Assembly (NCBI RefSeq): GCF_000321225.1
Contig: NW_004451524.1
Span: forward strand, 434,001-498,000
Direction of reading: 5' to 3'
From: Odobenus rosmarus divergens
Lineage: Eukaryota; Chordata; Mammalia; Carnivora; Odobenidae
Length of the DNA: 64,000 nucleotides
The notes beneath the pieces are model-generated. The model did not search any database. It saw only the letters and a list, made by a program, of their open reading frames with translations, and was not told the DNA's origin. The position numbers and the translations under genes were made by a program. Positions 40,826-54,720 of this stretch are shown here, piece by piece (positions within the stretch are counted from its first letter, which is position 1; the number at the start of each line of letters is the position of its first letter).

Positions 40826-43774
40826 CAGGTCCAACCAAATAAACACACAAAATACAGAAGGAGGAAAATGATTTCCATCTGCTCCTCGTATACAATCGTC
40901 TGGTACCAACCCCAAGCTGCTACAGAGAAACTGGGACAGCTTAGCCACCATCACTCTCTCATAAGACTGTGATAGGCATCCATGAAATAAGATGTCGAAA
41001 GAAAAAAAGCCTGCTGTACGGGGTAGGTTCTTTGCAAAGGTGCAAAAGGGGCTTATATGTAGGCTACTGCTCAAGGAGCAACTGAAGGGTTTTTCCTGTT
41101 TTTAAATATCTTTAAGAGCTCTGAAACAGTGTCAGAAATTCCTATATCCATTAACTACATTCACTAACCAGAACTAAAGTTCCAGGCCACCAGATAGCGC
41201 TTGTCAAGATGAAAATATGGAGATCACTGGTGCCAATCACTTCAGGAAAAAGAGGGAGTTTTGGGGAGTGACAGGTTTACAATCTGAAAGTAGGAATATT
41301 TTAACAATGAAAGGGAAGAAGGTGGAATAAAACAAGGCTTCTTCTGGGTTAGGCAAATCAAGAGGGCTGCTCCTCTGGTAGGGCCACAAGAATCATGAAG
41401 GTCTAGTAAATTAAAAATGTCAGAAACATCTCTTACTCTGCAAGCCCGCATCACCAGGCCCTGCTCATGAGAGCAAGAAGCTGCTTTATAGGCCTGATTT
41501 TCACCTTCAGGCAAAAGCAGCAGCAAAAACACTAAATCATAGCAGAAATCTCAAATCCTACAATAATGAGTTTGCTTGAAATAAGAAAATATAACCACAC
41601 TGTTCGTTGGGTCCTTGATGCCATCTGAACAATTTTTGCTTTGACATCTATAAAAGCGACAAAGACTGGAAATATTTTGTGTCACGAGGGGTTTTGTAAT
41701 ACTGCTAATATCTTTTATAATTTAGACTAGTGTCTTTAATATTTCCAAAATGATACAGGCTGACACAGTATTTTCAAAGAATTTCAAGTGACAATTTGCC
41801 AAACTGTATAGCACATTAAAAATTTATGCTGCTAATTCAAAGATTTGAACAATTCGGTTCTTTCTCAACACAATTTAATTGTTATTCTACTGCAAAAGAC
41901 AGAAAATTTTTGATTCTTTAAAACATACAAGATTAGTAATTTATATCTTCAGTAGCTAAGAAAAATTGAGCCACCCTTACAGAATGGAAAGCTTTAACAT
42001 AATATGATACAAATCCATCAATAAGTATTTGATTCCCTTTAAAGAGTCATTATAATACATTCTGACAAAGGACTTAATTCTTGAACATTGTACATGTGAA
42101 AGCCTTCCCCATGAGAGAACCAATGAACCACTCACCCAACTACCATTTATGTACTCCATTTTCAAGCGCAAAAGGTGCTTGCCTCACTGAAACTGGCCAA
42201 AATTAATATTTTTCAAGAAACTGGAAAAATGGGAGTGGGGGAGTTGGTAAGTCAAAGTCTACTTGCATAATCTGAAGTGTAACGATTTTTCCTATCTTGG
42301 CATTCATCCATAGTTGAGGTTCCTTGTTGTTAGCTATGGAAACAATCATACTGAGTCCTCTGATGCTATAATGGATTACTTTACATACGAATTTAAACAT
42401 TAATTTAGAGATTTTTAAATCATTCGGAGTATTCTATATAGACTTCTGCCTAGTCATTTAATAAATATTCATGCCTGTAATGTGTTTAAAAACGGACTAG
42501 CTTCATGGGGCTCACTACAGTAACATACTGAAGCAGTTTCTTTAAGATGCTGAAAGAAGGCTGTGAATATAACCACTCCTTATGATGTCAAATAAATCAC
42601 AATAAACAACACATTAATGACAAGCTTACATTTTTAGGCCCTCATTTTAGGGAGCCTGTTAATTATTCATATGGCACTGATTAATTTATTTCCTTTTGTC
42701 AAGCCTGCAAATCTACCACATTTTGAGCATTACATTAAAAAGTCACAACATAGTGGCTGTTAAAAATTATAATTAATATTGAACTTTCAGCTCCCACATT
42801 TAATTGCAGTGATATACTGAACAACAAAAAAGATACATAAAGACTATGCATTTGTACATCCATTTGTATACTTGTTCTTCCTATATTTAGTTTGTGACTG
42901 TGATCTAACCGATTTTTCCTCTCTCAGTCATATTCTATTAATTTTGGTCATAGTTAATATAGAGTAGTAGTACAATAGCATCTTTAATTTTTTTTAAAGA
43001 TCATTTATTAAACTGATGTAGCCATTTACCCCAGTGTGACCTCTAGTTGCTTGGCTTGGGTGTTAATTTCACACATATGAAAGTGTGATGGAGATCCCTT
43101 GTCAAGAACTATATAATTTTAATGAAGAGACAAAAATATCCCTCACCCAAAGCACTGACCTAAATTAGACATTAATTTTCCAGATACTCATATAGTCTCC
43201 TTAATTATAGTACTTCAAATCATTATGATACCGTATTGCCTAGAAGTGGAGAGAATCCCATTTGGTGCCCAAATGAAGAACCTGGCATGAATCTTTTCAT
43301 CCTCCCCAAATGTATCCAACTCTGTACAGAATACATCAGCAAGTGAAGATATTTTGACTAATCATTTCAGTTTTACATCACACACGAATATAGAAATAGA
43401 GATACAGATCCAAGAAAGACCTCTCCTTTTCTCTCATGGACCAGATAAGGCTAATGGCTGTGTTAGACAGAGCCTACTCTTCCCCTGAAGATGCCCAGTA
43501 AACTTTTGGATCCATTTCAAAGTCTTTCGCATTTTTCCCCAAAACACATTTCCTCAAAATATAGTCACTTATCTGGAGTGGGCAAGAGGGTCATGAAAGG
43601 ACATTTCTGTTCCCTCATAACTATCATTTGGTTAATAAGAACTGCTAGTGTCGAAGCCATATTTAAAAGGAAATTGGAATCAAGGTCCTGTAAGGCAGAA
43701 CACTGGTAATCTTATTAACTCAAGTATTCATTTATTAAACAAATACTAATTTTTTGGTTATGCATAAAATTTTA

Positions 43775-44149
<375 letters not shown>

Positions 44150-44699
44150 TCATTTTAGTAATAGAAATGGAAGTATTCACAAAGGCCGTTTATCAATCTC
44201 ATATTATCCTTGGTTTAAAACAACAACAAGTTGCTATCGACATGAAACATCAAATCCTTGCCATATATCTTGAAGGTTCTTCAAATCCTGTGATTGTAAA
44301 ATCTTTCCCTAGGTTCTTGGTGAAATCCGTTTTCCCCCAGCTCTCAACTTCTATAAAGGGCATCTAACTCAACGCCATTGAGATCGATAAAAATTTATTT
44401 AAGCCAATTCTTTGTTTTTAACTTTTCTTGGCTTTCCATTCCCTGAGCTCTGGGCGAAATCCTTTTCTCCCGCGTCCTTTGATGCCTTTGGTTCTAATCC
44501 ACCCCATAACATACCCAACATTAATGAGCTACTGTTTTTCCTTCTGTATTTTTATTCCTATTTTTCTCTTTTCCCATTGGAACTCTTATTTATATATGTA
44601 ATATATATATATATAGTTTCAGTTTTATGCTCATTTATATGTACATAAGCACATACTCATATGTTGACGATATACCTACACACTAGGCATTATTTATCT

Positions 44700-45520
44700 T
44701 ATAAAAGTAGGAACTATGTTTTAGAACTAAAAAATACCTTATGGAAATCCTTTTGAGCCTGGCATAAGCCTAATTCCTTCTTTTTGTTGATTGCATAATA
44801 CTCTATTATGCGAATAGTCCAACTTTTACTCAACCGTTTTCCTGTTAAATGTGCTTGTTTCCAGGTTTTACCTCTCCCAGCAATGCTATAATAAATAACT
44901 CTACATGCTCCTATGTGTATTTTCAGTTCTACAGAAGAGGGTTCTAAATGCAAAACTATATATACCTATATGTTTTAATAAATATTTCCAGCTTCTTTTC
45001 CAAAAAGAAGTTGAAATACTCCACATTTCTTCTGGTAATATATAAGGATATCCTTGTCCCCACATCCTTGGCAGGAATAGGTATTATAGGATCTTTTAAA
45101 TCTGCACAAGTTCAACGACAAAATGCCAACGTGATATATCATTTTTATTTATCTTACATTTACCTGACCAACAGTGAATCTGAGCATTTTTCATGAGTTT
45201 GTGGCTCTTTTGGACTGGCCTTCCTCAGAATGGTCTGTTTATATCCTTAGCACAATTTTTTTTCAATATTTATTTATTTATTGTGGAGAGAGAGAGAAAG
45301 TGAGCACGAGCAGGGGAAGCAGCAGAGGGAGAGGGAGAGAAGTAGACTCCCTGCTGAGCAGGGAGCCCGATGCAGGGCTCTATCCCAGGACCCTGAGATC
45401 ATGACCTGAGGCGAAACCAAGAGTCAGATGCTTAACTGACTGAGCCACCCAGGCGCCCTCATTTTTCCTTTTATGTTTTACGTTGGACACTACAATGTAT
45501 AATGTACTACTCACATTCCT
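44700..45520 (-). mobile_element. Old L1 3' region, antisense, split by a SINE
   Basis: TTGATTGCATAATACTCTAT, CCAGCAATGCTATAATAAAT and TTTACCTGACCAACAGTGAA match the wording of old L1M/L1ME 3' sequences read antisense. The SINE at 45255-45458 interrupts it. Limits approximate. Confidence 0.6.
45255..45458 (-). mobile_element. SINEC
   Basis: A minus-strand copy with T-rich start, GA-rich middle and the head AGGGCGCCTGGGTGGCTCAG read on the minus strand. It splits an older L1 remnant. Confidence 0.92.
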
Positions 45521-45528
45521 TTATTTTT

Positions 45529-45640
45529 TTAAAAGATTTTATTTTTAAGTAATCTCTACACCCAATGTGGGGCTTGAACTCAAAACCTTAAGATCAAGAG
45601 TCACATGATCTACTGAATGAGCCAGCCAGGTGCCCCAATC
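45529..45640 (-). mobile_element. SINE, short diverged SINEC-like copy
   Basis: About 110 bp with head GGGGCACCTGGCTGGCTCAT on the minus strand and no CT-rich segment. It is flanked by TTCCTTTATTTTT at 45516-45528 and 45641-45653. It appears to be an older or different tRNA-SINE subfamily. Confidence 0.85.
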
Positions 45641-46613
45641 TTCCTTTATTTTTAAAACATTTATTTTAAAACATTTTTGTCTTTTTCTTATCATTTCTTA
45701 TCATTATGCCCGTATCATCAGATTAATATGTATTATTTCTCATCTAATGGTTTATTATAAAATTTATTTATTACAAAATCTATTATAAGATCTTCAAGAC
45801 ACCCTAGAATTGCATAAATTTTCATTAAAATACTATATATATAAATTATTCTGCTAGTAGAGTAAAATAGATATTTAAGGATTTCAAAAAACTTTAAGGT
45901 TTAATTATTTAGAAATAATTAAGTACGTTTTCCTTAACAGGCTTCAGAAATGAATATGAACGTATTTATTTTTCCTGAAAGTAATCTTTAACATGTTTTC
46001 CAAATATAGATTTGAAAAGTCAGTGAAATCGACTTTATTTAGAAGGATACATTTTGGAATTAAACCATTTGGTCTTGGTTAAACAAAAATACTTGGTTAT
46101 ACTGTGATTCTGTTAAAAGTAAATTATCTTTCATTGTGGACAAATATCTTGTCCCAGTGAATGAAATAACAAGAGCGGGAAAATAAACTACACTGACCCA
46201 AAATGTAAAGGCAATTAGAAACTAACAAACCTCGTAAAACTGTAAACATTTTACCAGCTGCAGTTTGGTCTGATGCTTCATTTGGACGGCTGCCTGCTAC
46301 CTTGCAAGCAGCAAATCCTCTTGCCATTGAAAAGTGGGTATTAGCTGCATGAGCGGTTTCTGGAAACTCGTTTGCCCATGAAACACATCTATCTACAGTT
46401 TTTCTTTTTTTTATTTTCCTTTTAAATCATCTTCCCTTTTATTAAAAAAAATAACTAAAAATCTTTCTGGATGGTATACTCCTACAAATACTACCAATTC
46501 ACACAGAGTATCAGGAATAAAATCTTTTGTAAACAACAAATCTTCCCACGATATGCTTTGGGATTGGCTGACATAGCACGAGCTTAAACGGATATATCCT
46601 GAATTTTGAACAA

Positions 46614-47024
46614 TTAAAGAAATGTACTGAAATGGATCTGTGTGTCTACTTTTCTATCATGAAGCTGGTTAAACTGGAAACCATGTTTCCCAGAACCCCC
46701 TTCCATGGCTGGTTCTGGTGAAAAGTGAGCCCAAAACGGAGCTTCTGTGATATCTGAGTCAAAAGTGAAACGCCAGCCATTTTCTTCCAAAGCGTTTTGA
46801 AGGATGATCACAGAGGAGCTGGTTTGTTCCAGTTTGTCCTGGCTCTCCTTCACTATGCTCTGTCTCTTCTTCCTGACAGCTGGCCTCCACATTCCAGTTC
46901 CTCTGACAATTGTTAAGATCCAAGTCCGAAAATAGATTCCTTGTTCGTAAGACTCATAGTGGTGCTGCTTCCCTGACTGAACCCTGACCAGTACAGTCAT
47001 ATTTAAAATCTGTTGCATTTCCAC
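46614..47024 (-). other. Unassigned 136-codon open frame in intron 7
   Basis: The longest non-exonic, non-retrocopy frame on the gene's strand in this intron. It starts MEMQQILNMTVLVRVQSG and ends DTQIHFSTFL. I recognise no protein family, and no splice sites, promoter or codon-bias sign supports it as a gene. The DNA wording (GGTTCAGTCAGGGAAGCAGC and onward) is reminiscent of an old interspersed repeat, so an accidental frame in a transposon relic is the likeliest explanation. Confidence 0.3.
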
Positions 47025-47431
47025 AGAATCAGAATATAATGCAGACTGACCAACAACTGCTATTGGGACAGCCTGGCAGGTGCAGTGTTGTAACAGCCTA
47101 TTCGTTTCTCTTATTTGTTATAAATGACCATGGCAAAATACAGTTTTTCAAATGTCTCTCTAATGTACATGGATGTTATCTGATTCCAGGAACTTGGCAT
47201 GCTTATTTAGGAAGTTTGTCAGGGAATATCTTATTAAGGAAGTTACACTGCAAAGAAATTAGTCCCCTGGAGTAATAACATCGCAGAATTAAATTATCAA
47301 CTGTAAAAAAAAAAAATGCTTTATATAAAAATAAAATAATCATGCCCTGTGCATTATAATTCCTTTAGATAGGATTAATCCTTTCCATGCATATTGCCTA
47401 GCAGAGAAAATTTTTAAAAGAGTAATTTCTA

Positions 47432-49423
<1,992 letters not shown>

Positions 49424-49468
49424 TCATTCTAAAGGATACATATGCTTTTTAGTAAAGCATTTTAAATG

Positions 49469-49510
49469 TGTGTGTGTATATATATATATCACATACATAT
49501 GATATATATA
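49469..49510. repeat. TG/TA microsatellite
   Basis: GTGTGTGTGTATATATATAT followed by a CACATACATATGATATATAT motif, about 70 bp upstream (in gene direction) of the 49198 exon's acceptor. Confidence 0.9.
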
Positions 49511-51254
49511 AAGCATTGTGCATTGTGCATAAACACACACATGCACAGTTCAGTTTCAAGCCAGTCATAAGGGAAAATAAAAGTTCCAATGTCTAATTCT
49601 CTCTTGATGCCTGGGATTGATTCCATTTTAGTCTTTACTAACCTATTTACAAAATCATGATCTAGAAATACATCTTAAATTGCATTCCTAATTTTCTCAT
49701 ATTATTGAAAGCTATTCTTTTCATTCTTTCATTCCGTAAACAAAAGAAAATCAGGAAAAAGATTATGATCAATATCCATAAAATCACTTTGCATATTTCA
49801 CAATCAGTATTTTTAATGATGTTCCTGAAGTGTTTTAAGTTAAATGCTTTTTGGCTCCTGAAAAAATGGTTTGATGTCTCAAAATTCTCTCATACATGCT
49901 GTAGATAAGAGATCTACATACAAATACACACACATACATCAGACTCATCAAATGCCACCTCAAGTATATATTAAGCTGACCTTTGTGTTTTATTTTATGA
50001 TTTTTGTGGCTAAGTAATAGTACTTAAGAGCAATGCTATATTCTGTCTTCTAGAGGACATCTTTGGAAAGGCATTCACTCAATGATATTATAAGGGCTGT
50101 TCTGCTGCATTTGTGTCAAAACTGTGACATTGACATGTTTTTTCAGCTTTCTGACAGTGTCTTATCTACTCATTGTCAAGATCACTTTTATTCAGTTCAT
50201 CTGAAAAAAGATGTCATGTTATACCAGTAAGGTAACGGCACATCTGTCAAAATCAGTTGCACCCTGAACAACAGACACAAAATTGAACTGATAATACTCA
50301 GAAAGCCTAGCAGTGTTTTCTACATTTTGCAAGTCAAAGATTTTTTTAAGGCCATTACCCTTGAGTGTACATTTATGTAATAAACGAAGAGGTTAGGGAA
50401 ACCCAATGAAGCTATTTTTCAACTGGTTAGCTAACTCTTCCCAGTCAATGAAATGACATTAAAGTTTACTCACTTTGTTTCATTTGACAAAATTATTACA
50501 GCTACTTGTATGCCCAAATATACACTTCATTCAGATTATCCATCATATTTAATGTGAACCATTTATAACTCACCACCCCCTGAAATTTTTTTCAACTATT
50601 TCATGCAGTTATCTTTTGAAAATTCAGAGGTTTGATTTTTCCACATCTTGTTAATGTGCTTATAAAGAATTCATTCACCAAATGCACATGAATAAACATT
50701 GCATTCTGTAGAAAGAATAATGTTAACTGAACAATTATTCCTTGTTATATAGCTGAATGAATGTGCACGGTAAAAACATAACTCTGTGTCGTATACAAAT
50801 AATGTATTCTATGATTATTAGATTACAATAAATTAAGAAAAATTCCAATAAGACAGTCTTTAAATGCTGTCACATTTGGAGCCATGCAGTTATCTCTGAG
50901 TTAATGTATTGCTTAAAGGCAACCATCATAATAACGATTTTGTTTTAGATAAAGTCTATTTTTGGGATTAGCTACCAAGAGAATTTTTTTTCCAGGAAAG
51001 GTTCAACCTGCGTTGAGTTCAGCCTACTATTTCTTTTTTTCTCTTCTTTGCTATTATATATTATAATGGTCATATTCACCCTTCATGGCACCTAAAGCTT
51101 TTGTGCCTACAATATTTCCATCAGTAAAAACAGGACAGTGAACGACTGACGCTTGAAGCAATGGTGTGCTGCCCCCTCTCTTGAACTGAAGCCACTTGCC
51201 ACCTGCACTCTTACCTGCTATCTCCTTACTCCATAGATAATACTTCAGTAATGT

Positions 51255-51385
51255 GAGACATTCGTTCATTAAGTATGTATTTAGCACATCGTTTGTGAGA
51301 CCCTGGGATGGATGCTGAGATTAAGAGAGTAATCAACACCAGCATGGCTCCTGCCCTCATAAAGCTGACATTCCACGAAGATGGA
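51255..51385 (+). repeat. L2/MIR-like relic
   Basis: TTCATTAAGTATGTATTTAG, GACCCTGGGATGGATGCTGA and CTGCCCTCATAAAGCTGACA follow the common L2 3' wording. Confidence 0.55.
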
Positions 51386-52663
51386 CATGGCTTAACCAGT
51401 GAACAACCGTGACAGACTGATCAAGCCTAACAGAAGACTGGGTCTCTTCAGTTAAGGTAGTTGGGGAAACCTCACCACTGACCTTCCTACTCCCCACGGT
51501 CTTCAAGTCCTATATGTGTTCCCATAAACGTTTAGAATTACTCTTAGGACATTTAATTCTCCAAAACCTCGGCATTCTCCCAACCCTTTCTCTCCTTCGC
51601 TGTCAGGAAAGGAAGCTCTGAGGGTTGCTGAGAAAGATGGTGACAGTCAGTAATTCAACTCTCAGAAGAGGAAGAAGAGTGAGCAGGGCTTGCCTTGAAA
51701 ATGGGTCTGAAAGTGAGAAAGTAGTTTAAGGAGGAGAAGAATAAACAGATTTCACATGTGTGTGAACAATAGCTTCAGAGAAAAAAGCTATATAATTCAG
51801 AATGTGAGTACAATGTCAGCATAGGAAAACTTTAACTTATATATGTGCAACATATGTATAAGAATTTTCATTAAAAAAAATTCAGGATGATTCCTAACAG
51901 TATTACTTTAAATAAAAGACTCACTTATAATGAGTCTAATATAAGTCACTGTTATAAAAAGCTATCTACACAGCATATCTGATATATAAAAAGCATACAA
52001 TTTTCAACAATAATCACAAAACACTGTGTTGTGGCATATACAGCTAATGATATAAAAATCTGGAATTATATTTAAAAAAGTCTTGAGAGAGACAGACAGA
52101 GAGAGGGAAACAGAGAAAATGAATTTGAATTCATTATCAGAATCTAGCTCTCCAAGGATGCTGGTGGGAGAGAGAGGTTTGTAGTTTCTCTTGAAAATGG
52201 TCTTACCCACCATTAAGAAAAATTGGAAAAACTAGATATAATCCAGAGGAATAACTTCACATTCTTTCAATGTCATATAGGACCATTTCTTCACAGACTC
52301 ACCTAAAGATTATTTAATTCTAGGTGAATTAATAAATGTCTGATTTTACTATTTATTACGGATTAGGATCAGACTTTGTTAAGTTACATGTTAATTTGTA
52401 GATTTCTTTGCCCAGTAGAAATACAAATGGTTCTACAGTTATGGTTTTATTGCCCTGTTGGACATTAACTATTCATGTACCCAATCTAGTAATAGTAATC
52501 CAACATTCTTTCTTGGATTCCTATCTACACACAGTCTCTTGAATCTTCTTCCAACTAGCTTTACCATCCTTTTGATTCCTTCTTTAATTAAATACATCTT
52601 TTATATGTGTTTATTCTGTATTTGAATTTAAGTCATGTTTTTTTGCTTTTGAAAATTCTACTT

Positions 52664-52949
52664 TCTTTTTTTTAACATTTTTCATTATGTTACGTTAATC
52701 ACCCTACATTACATCATTAGTTTTTGATGTATTGTTCCATGATTCAATTTTTGCGTATAAGACCCAGTGCTCCATGCAGTATGTGCCCTCTTTAATAACC
52801 ATCACCAGGCTAGCCCCTCCCCCAAACCCCCTCCCCTCTAGAACCCTCAGTTTGTTTCTCAGAGTCCATAGTCTCTCATGGTTCGTCTCCCCCTCTGATT
52901 TCTGCCCCTTCATTCTTCCCTTCCGGCTATCTTCTTCTTTTTTTTTTTT
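52664..52949 (-). mobile_element. L1 3' end, 5'-truncated
   Basis: A minus-strand copy of the L1 3' UTR from its poly-A (T run at 52664) to the internal AAG/A-rich segment (CTTCTTCTTTTT at 52931-52949). No convincing TSD was found. Confidence 0.92.
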
Positions 52950-53020
52950 CTAACTGCTTTCAACATTACTAACTTAAAAAGTACAACTTGGGCTTCACAT
53001 CATTGACTGGGGAAGCAACA

Positions 53021-53223
53021 TTTTTTTTTTTAAGATTCTATTTATTTATTTGACAGGGAGAGAGAGAGAGAGATCACACGTAGGCAGAGCAGCAGGCAAG
53101 GGAGAGGGAGAAGCAGGCTCCCGGTTGAGCAGAGAGCCCAAAGCAGGGCTCGATCCCAGAACCCTGGGATCATGACCTGAGCCAAAGGCAGATGCTTAAC
53201 CGAATGAGCCACCCAGGTGTCCC
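53021..53223 (-). mobile_element. SINEC
   Basis: A minus-strand copy, T-rich at its left end and with the head GGGACACCTGGGTGGCTCAT on the minus strand. The possible TSD (CTGGGGAAG / CTGGGAAAG) is imperfect. Confidence 0.92.
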
Positions 53224-53865
53224 TGGGAAAGTATCGGCCATCACCAGTAACATTCAAGGCAAATTTATTTTCACTATTCCACAAAGGACACTACCAATGC
53301 AAATACATTCTCACAAAAGAAAAGTTCAGATGATTCATAACAGTATTTCTTTACATTGAAACTAACTTATGAAAGATTTGATGAGAGTAGGCCATTAAGG
53401 AAAGCAATTTAACTCAATATTTATTTGTTTAGAAACACTAAAATAAGCATCCAAAGTAATATTCTTGTTTCAAATAACAGAATCACACTTAAGCCCATCT
53501 TTTGTCACTTTCAGAAAAAGAATCTTTTGTACACAGGTGAAATGTATAAATAGGAAAAGTAGAGGTATTAGAAAATTCAGAAGTTAACAAAATTTGTAAG
53601 AGTAAAAGACGTATAGTCCAAAGATGTAGGAGGAGACATGTTACTTGACTGAAAGAATTATGTACTAATGGTAAATCTGTTCATTAGTAGGCTTATAACT
53701 GAAGTTATATTTTTAATGACTGAATTACTATAGATATTAGTAATGTGGCCCTGTCACACCCTGTTCACCATAGGGAGGACATAAACTCTAATTTTCTAGT
53801 AACAAGTTGCAAATTGTTCTGACACATTTATCCCCCTCCAGCTAGTCCCCTTCTGAACCATTTTT

Positions 53866-54033
53866 TTTAAAGATTTTATTTGAGAGAGAGACAGCATGAG
53901 CAGGGGTGGGGCAGAGGGAGAAGCAGACTCCCCGCTGAGCAGGGAGCCTGACACGGGGCTCGATATCAAGACCCTAGGATCATGACCTGAGCCGAAGGCA
54001 GACGCTCAACTGACTGAACCACTCAGGTGCCCC
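53866..54033 (-). mobile_element. SINEC
   Basis: A minus-strand copy with target duplication GAACCATTTTT at 53855-53865 and 54038-54048. The head on the minus strand is GGGGCACCTGAGTGGTTCAG, slightly diverged. Confidence 0.92.
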
Positions 54034-54068
54034 TTTGGAACCATTTTTAATAGTTTTTATTATAGTGT

Positions 54069-54720
54069 GGCCTAGGGGTTAAGCCAACTAGTCTGTGTGG
54101 GTTTGCATCTTCACTCTACCTTGGGCAAGTGTATGAGTTTCCTATCATTGATGTAACAAATGACCACAAACTTGGTCACGTGAAACAACACAAATTTATT
54201 ATCTTCTAGTTTTGGAATTCTAAAATCAAGGTGCTGGCAGGAGTTGCTTTCCTTCTGAAGTCTCTGAAAGATAATTCCTTTCTTCCCCTTTCCTAGCTTC
54301 TAGAGATCATCCACATTCCGTGGTTCATGACTCCTTTCTTCACATACAAGACTAGTATCATAGCATCTGCAACTCCCCCACCTTGTTTCTGCTCTCCTTC
54401 TCAGACTCATCCTCTCACCTCCCTCTTATAAAGACCCTTGCAATTACACTGGGCCCACCAGGATAATCCAGGCTACTCTCACTAACTCAAGAGCCTTAAT
54501 TTAATCACACCTGTAAGTGCCTATATCATATAAAGTAACATAGTTACAGGTAACAGGGCACTGCTCCCTCTATGACACAAGGTAGTTAACCCCTTTGCCC
54601 ATTTCCTCTCCGCAACACGGGAATAGTATTAGTATAGTCTTCACAGGATTGTTGTAGGAATGTGTATCTGCATAATTTTTGGAAGCATTGCTGGCACATA
54701 ACTAGAACTCAATAAACATT
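54069..54720 (+). repeat. MIR element split by the MLT1-like LTR
   Basis: GTGGCCTAGGGGTTAAGCC to ACCTTGGGCAAG at 54069-54129 is a MIR 5' part. TAGTTAACCCCTTTGCCCAT to CTCAATAAACAT at about 54581-54720 is its continuation after the LTR. Confidence 0.75.
54130..54576 (-). mobile_element. Solitary LTR, MLT1-like (ERVL-MaLR), inside a MIR
   Basis: On the plus strand it reads TGTATGAGTTTCCTATCATTG, ACAACACAAATTTATTATCT, CTCCCTCTTATAAAGACCCT and GGGCCCACCAGGATAATCCA, the reverse of MLT1-type LTRs. It has TG...CA ends, and CAAG occurs on each side as part of a short target duplication. It splits a MIR element. Confidence 0.8.
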
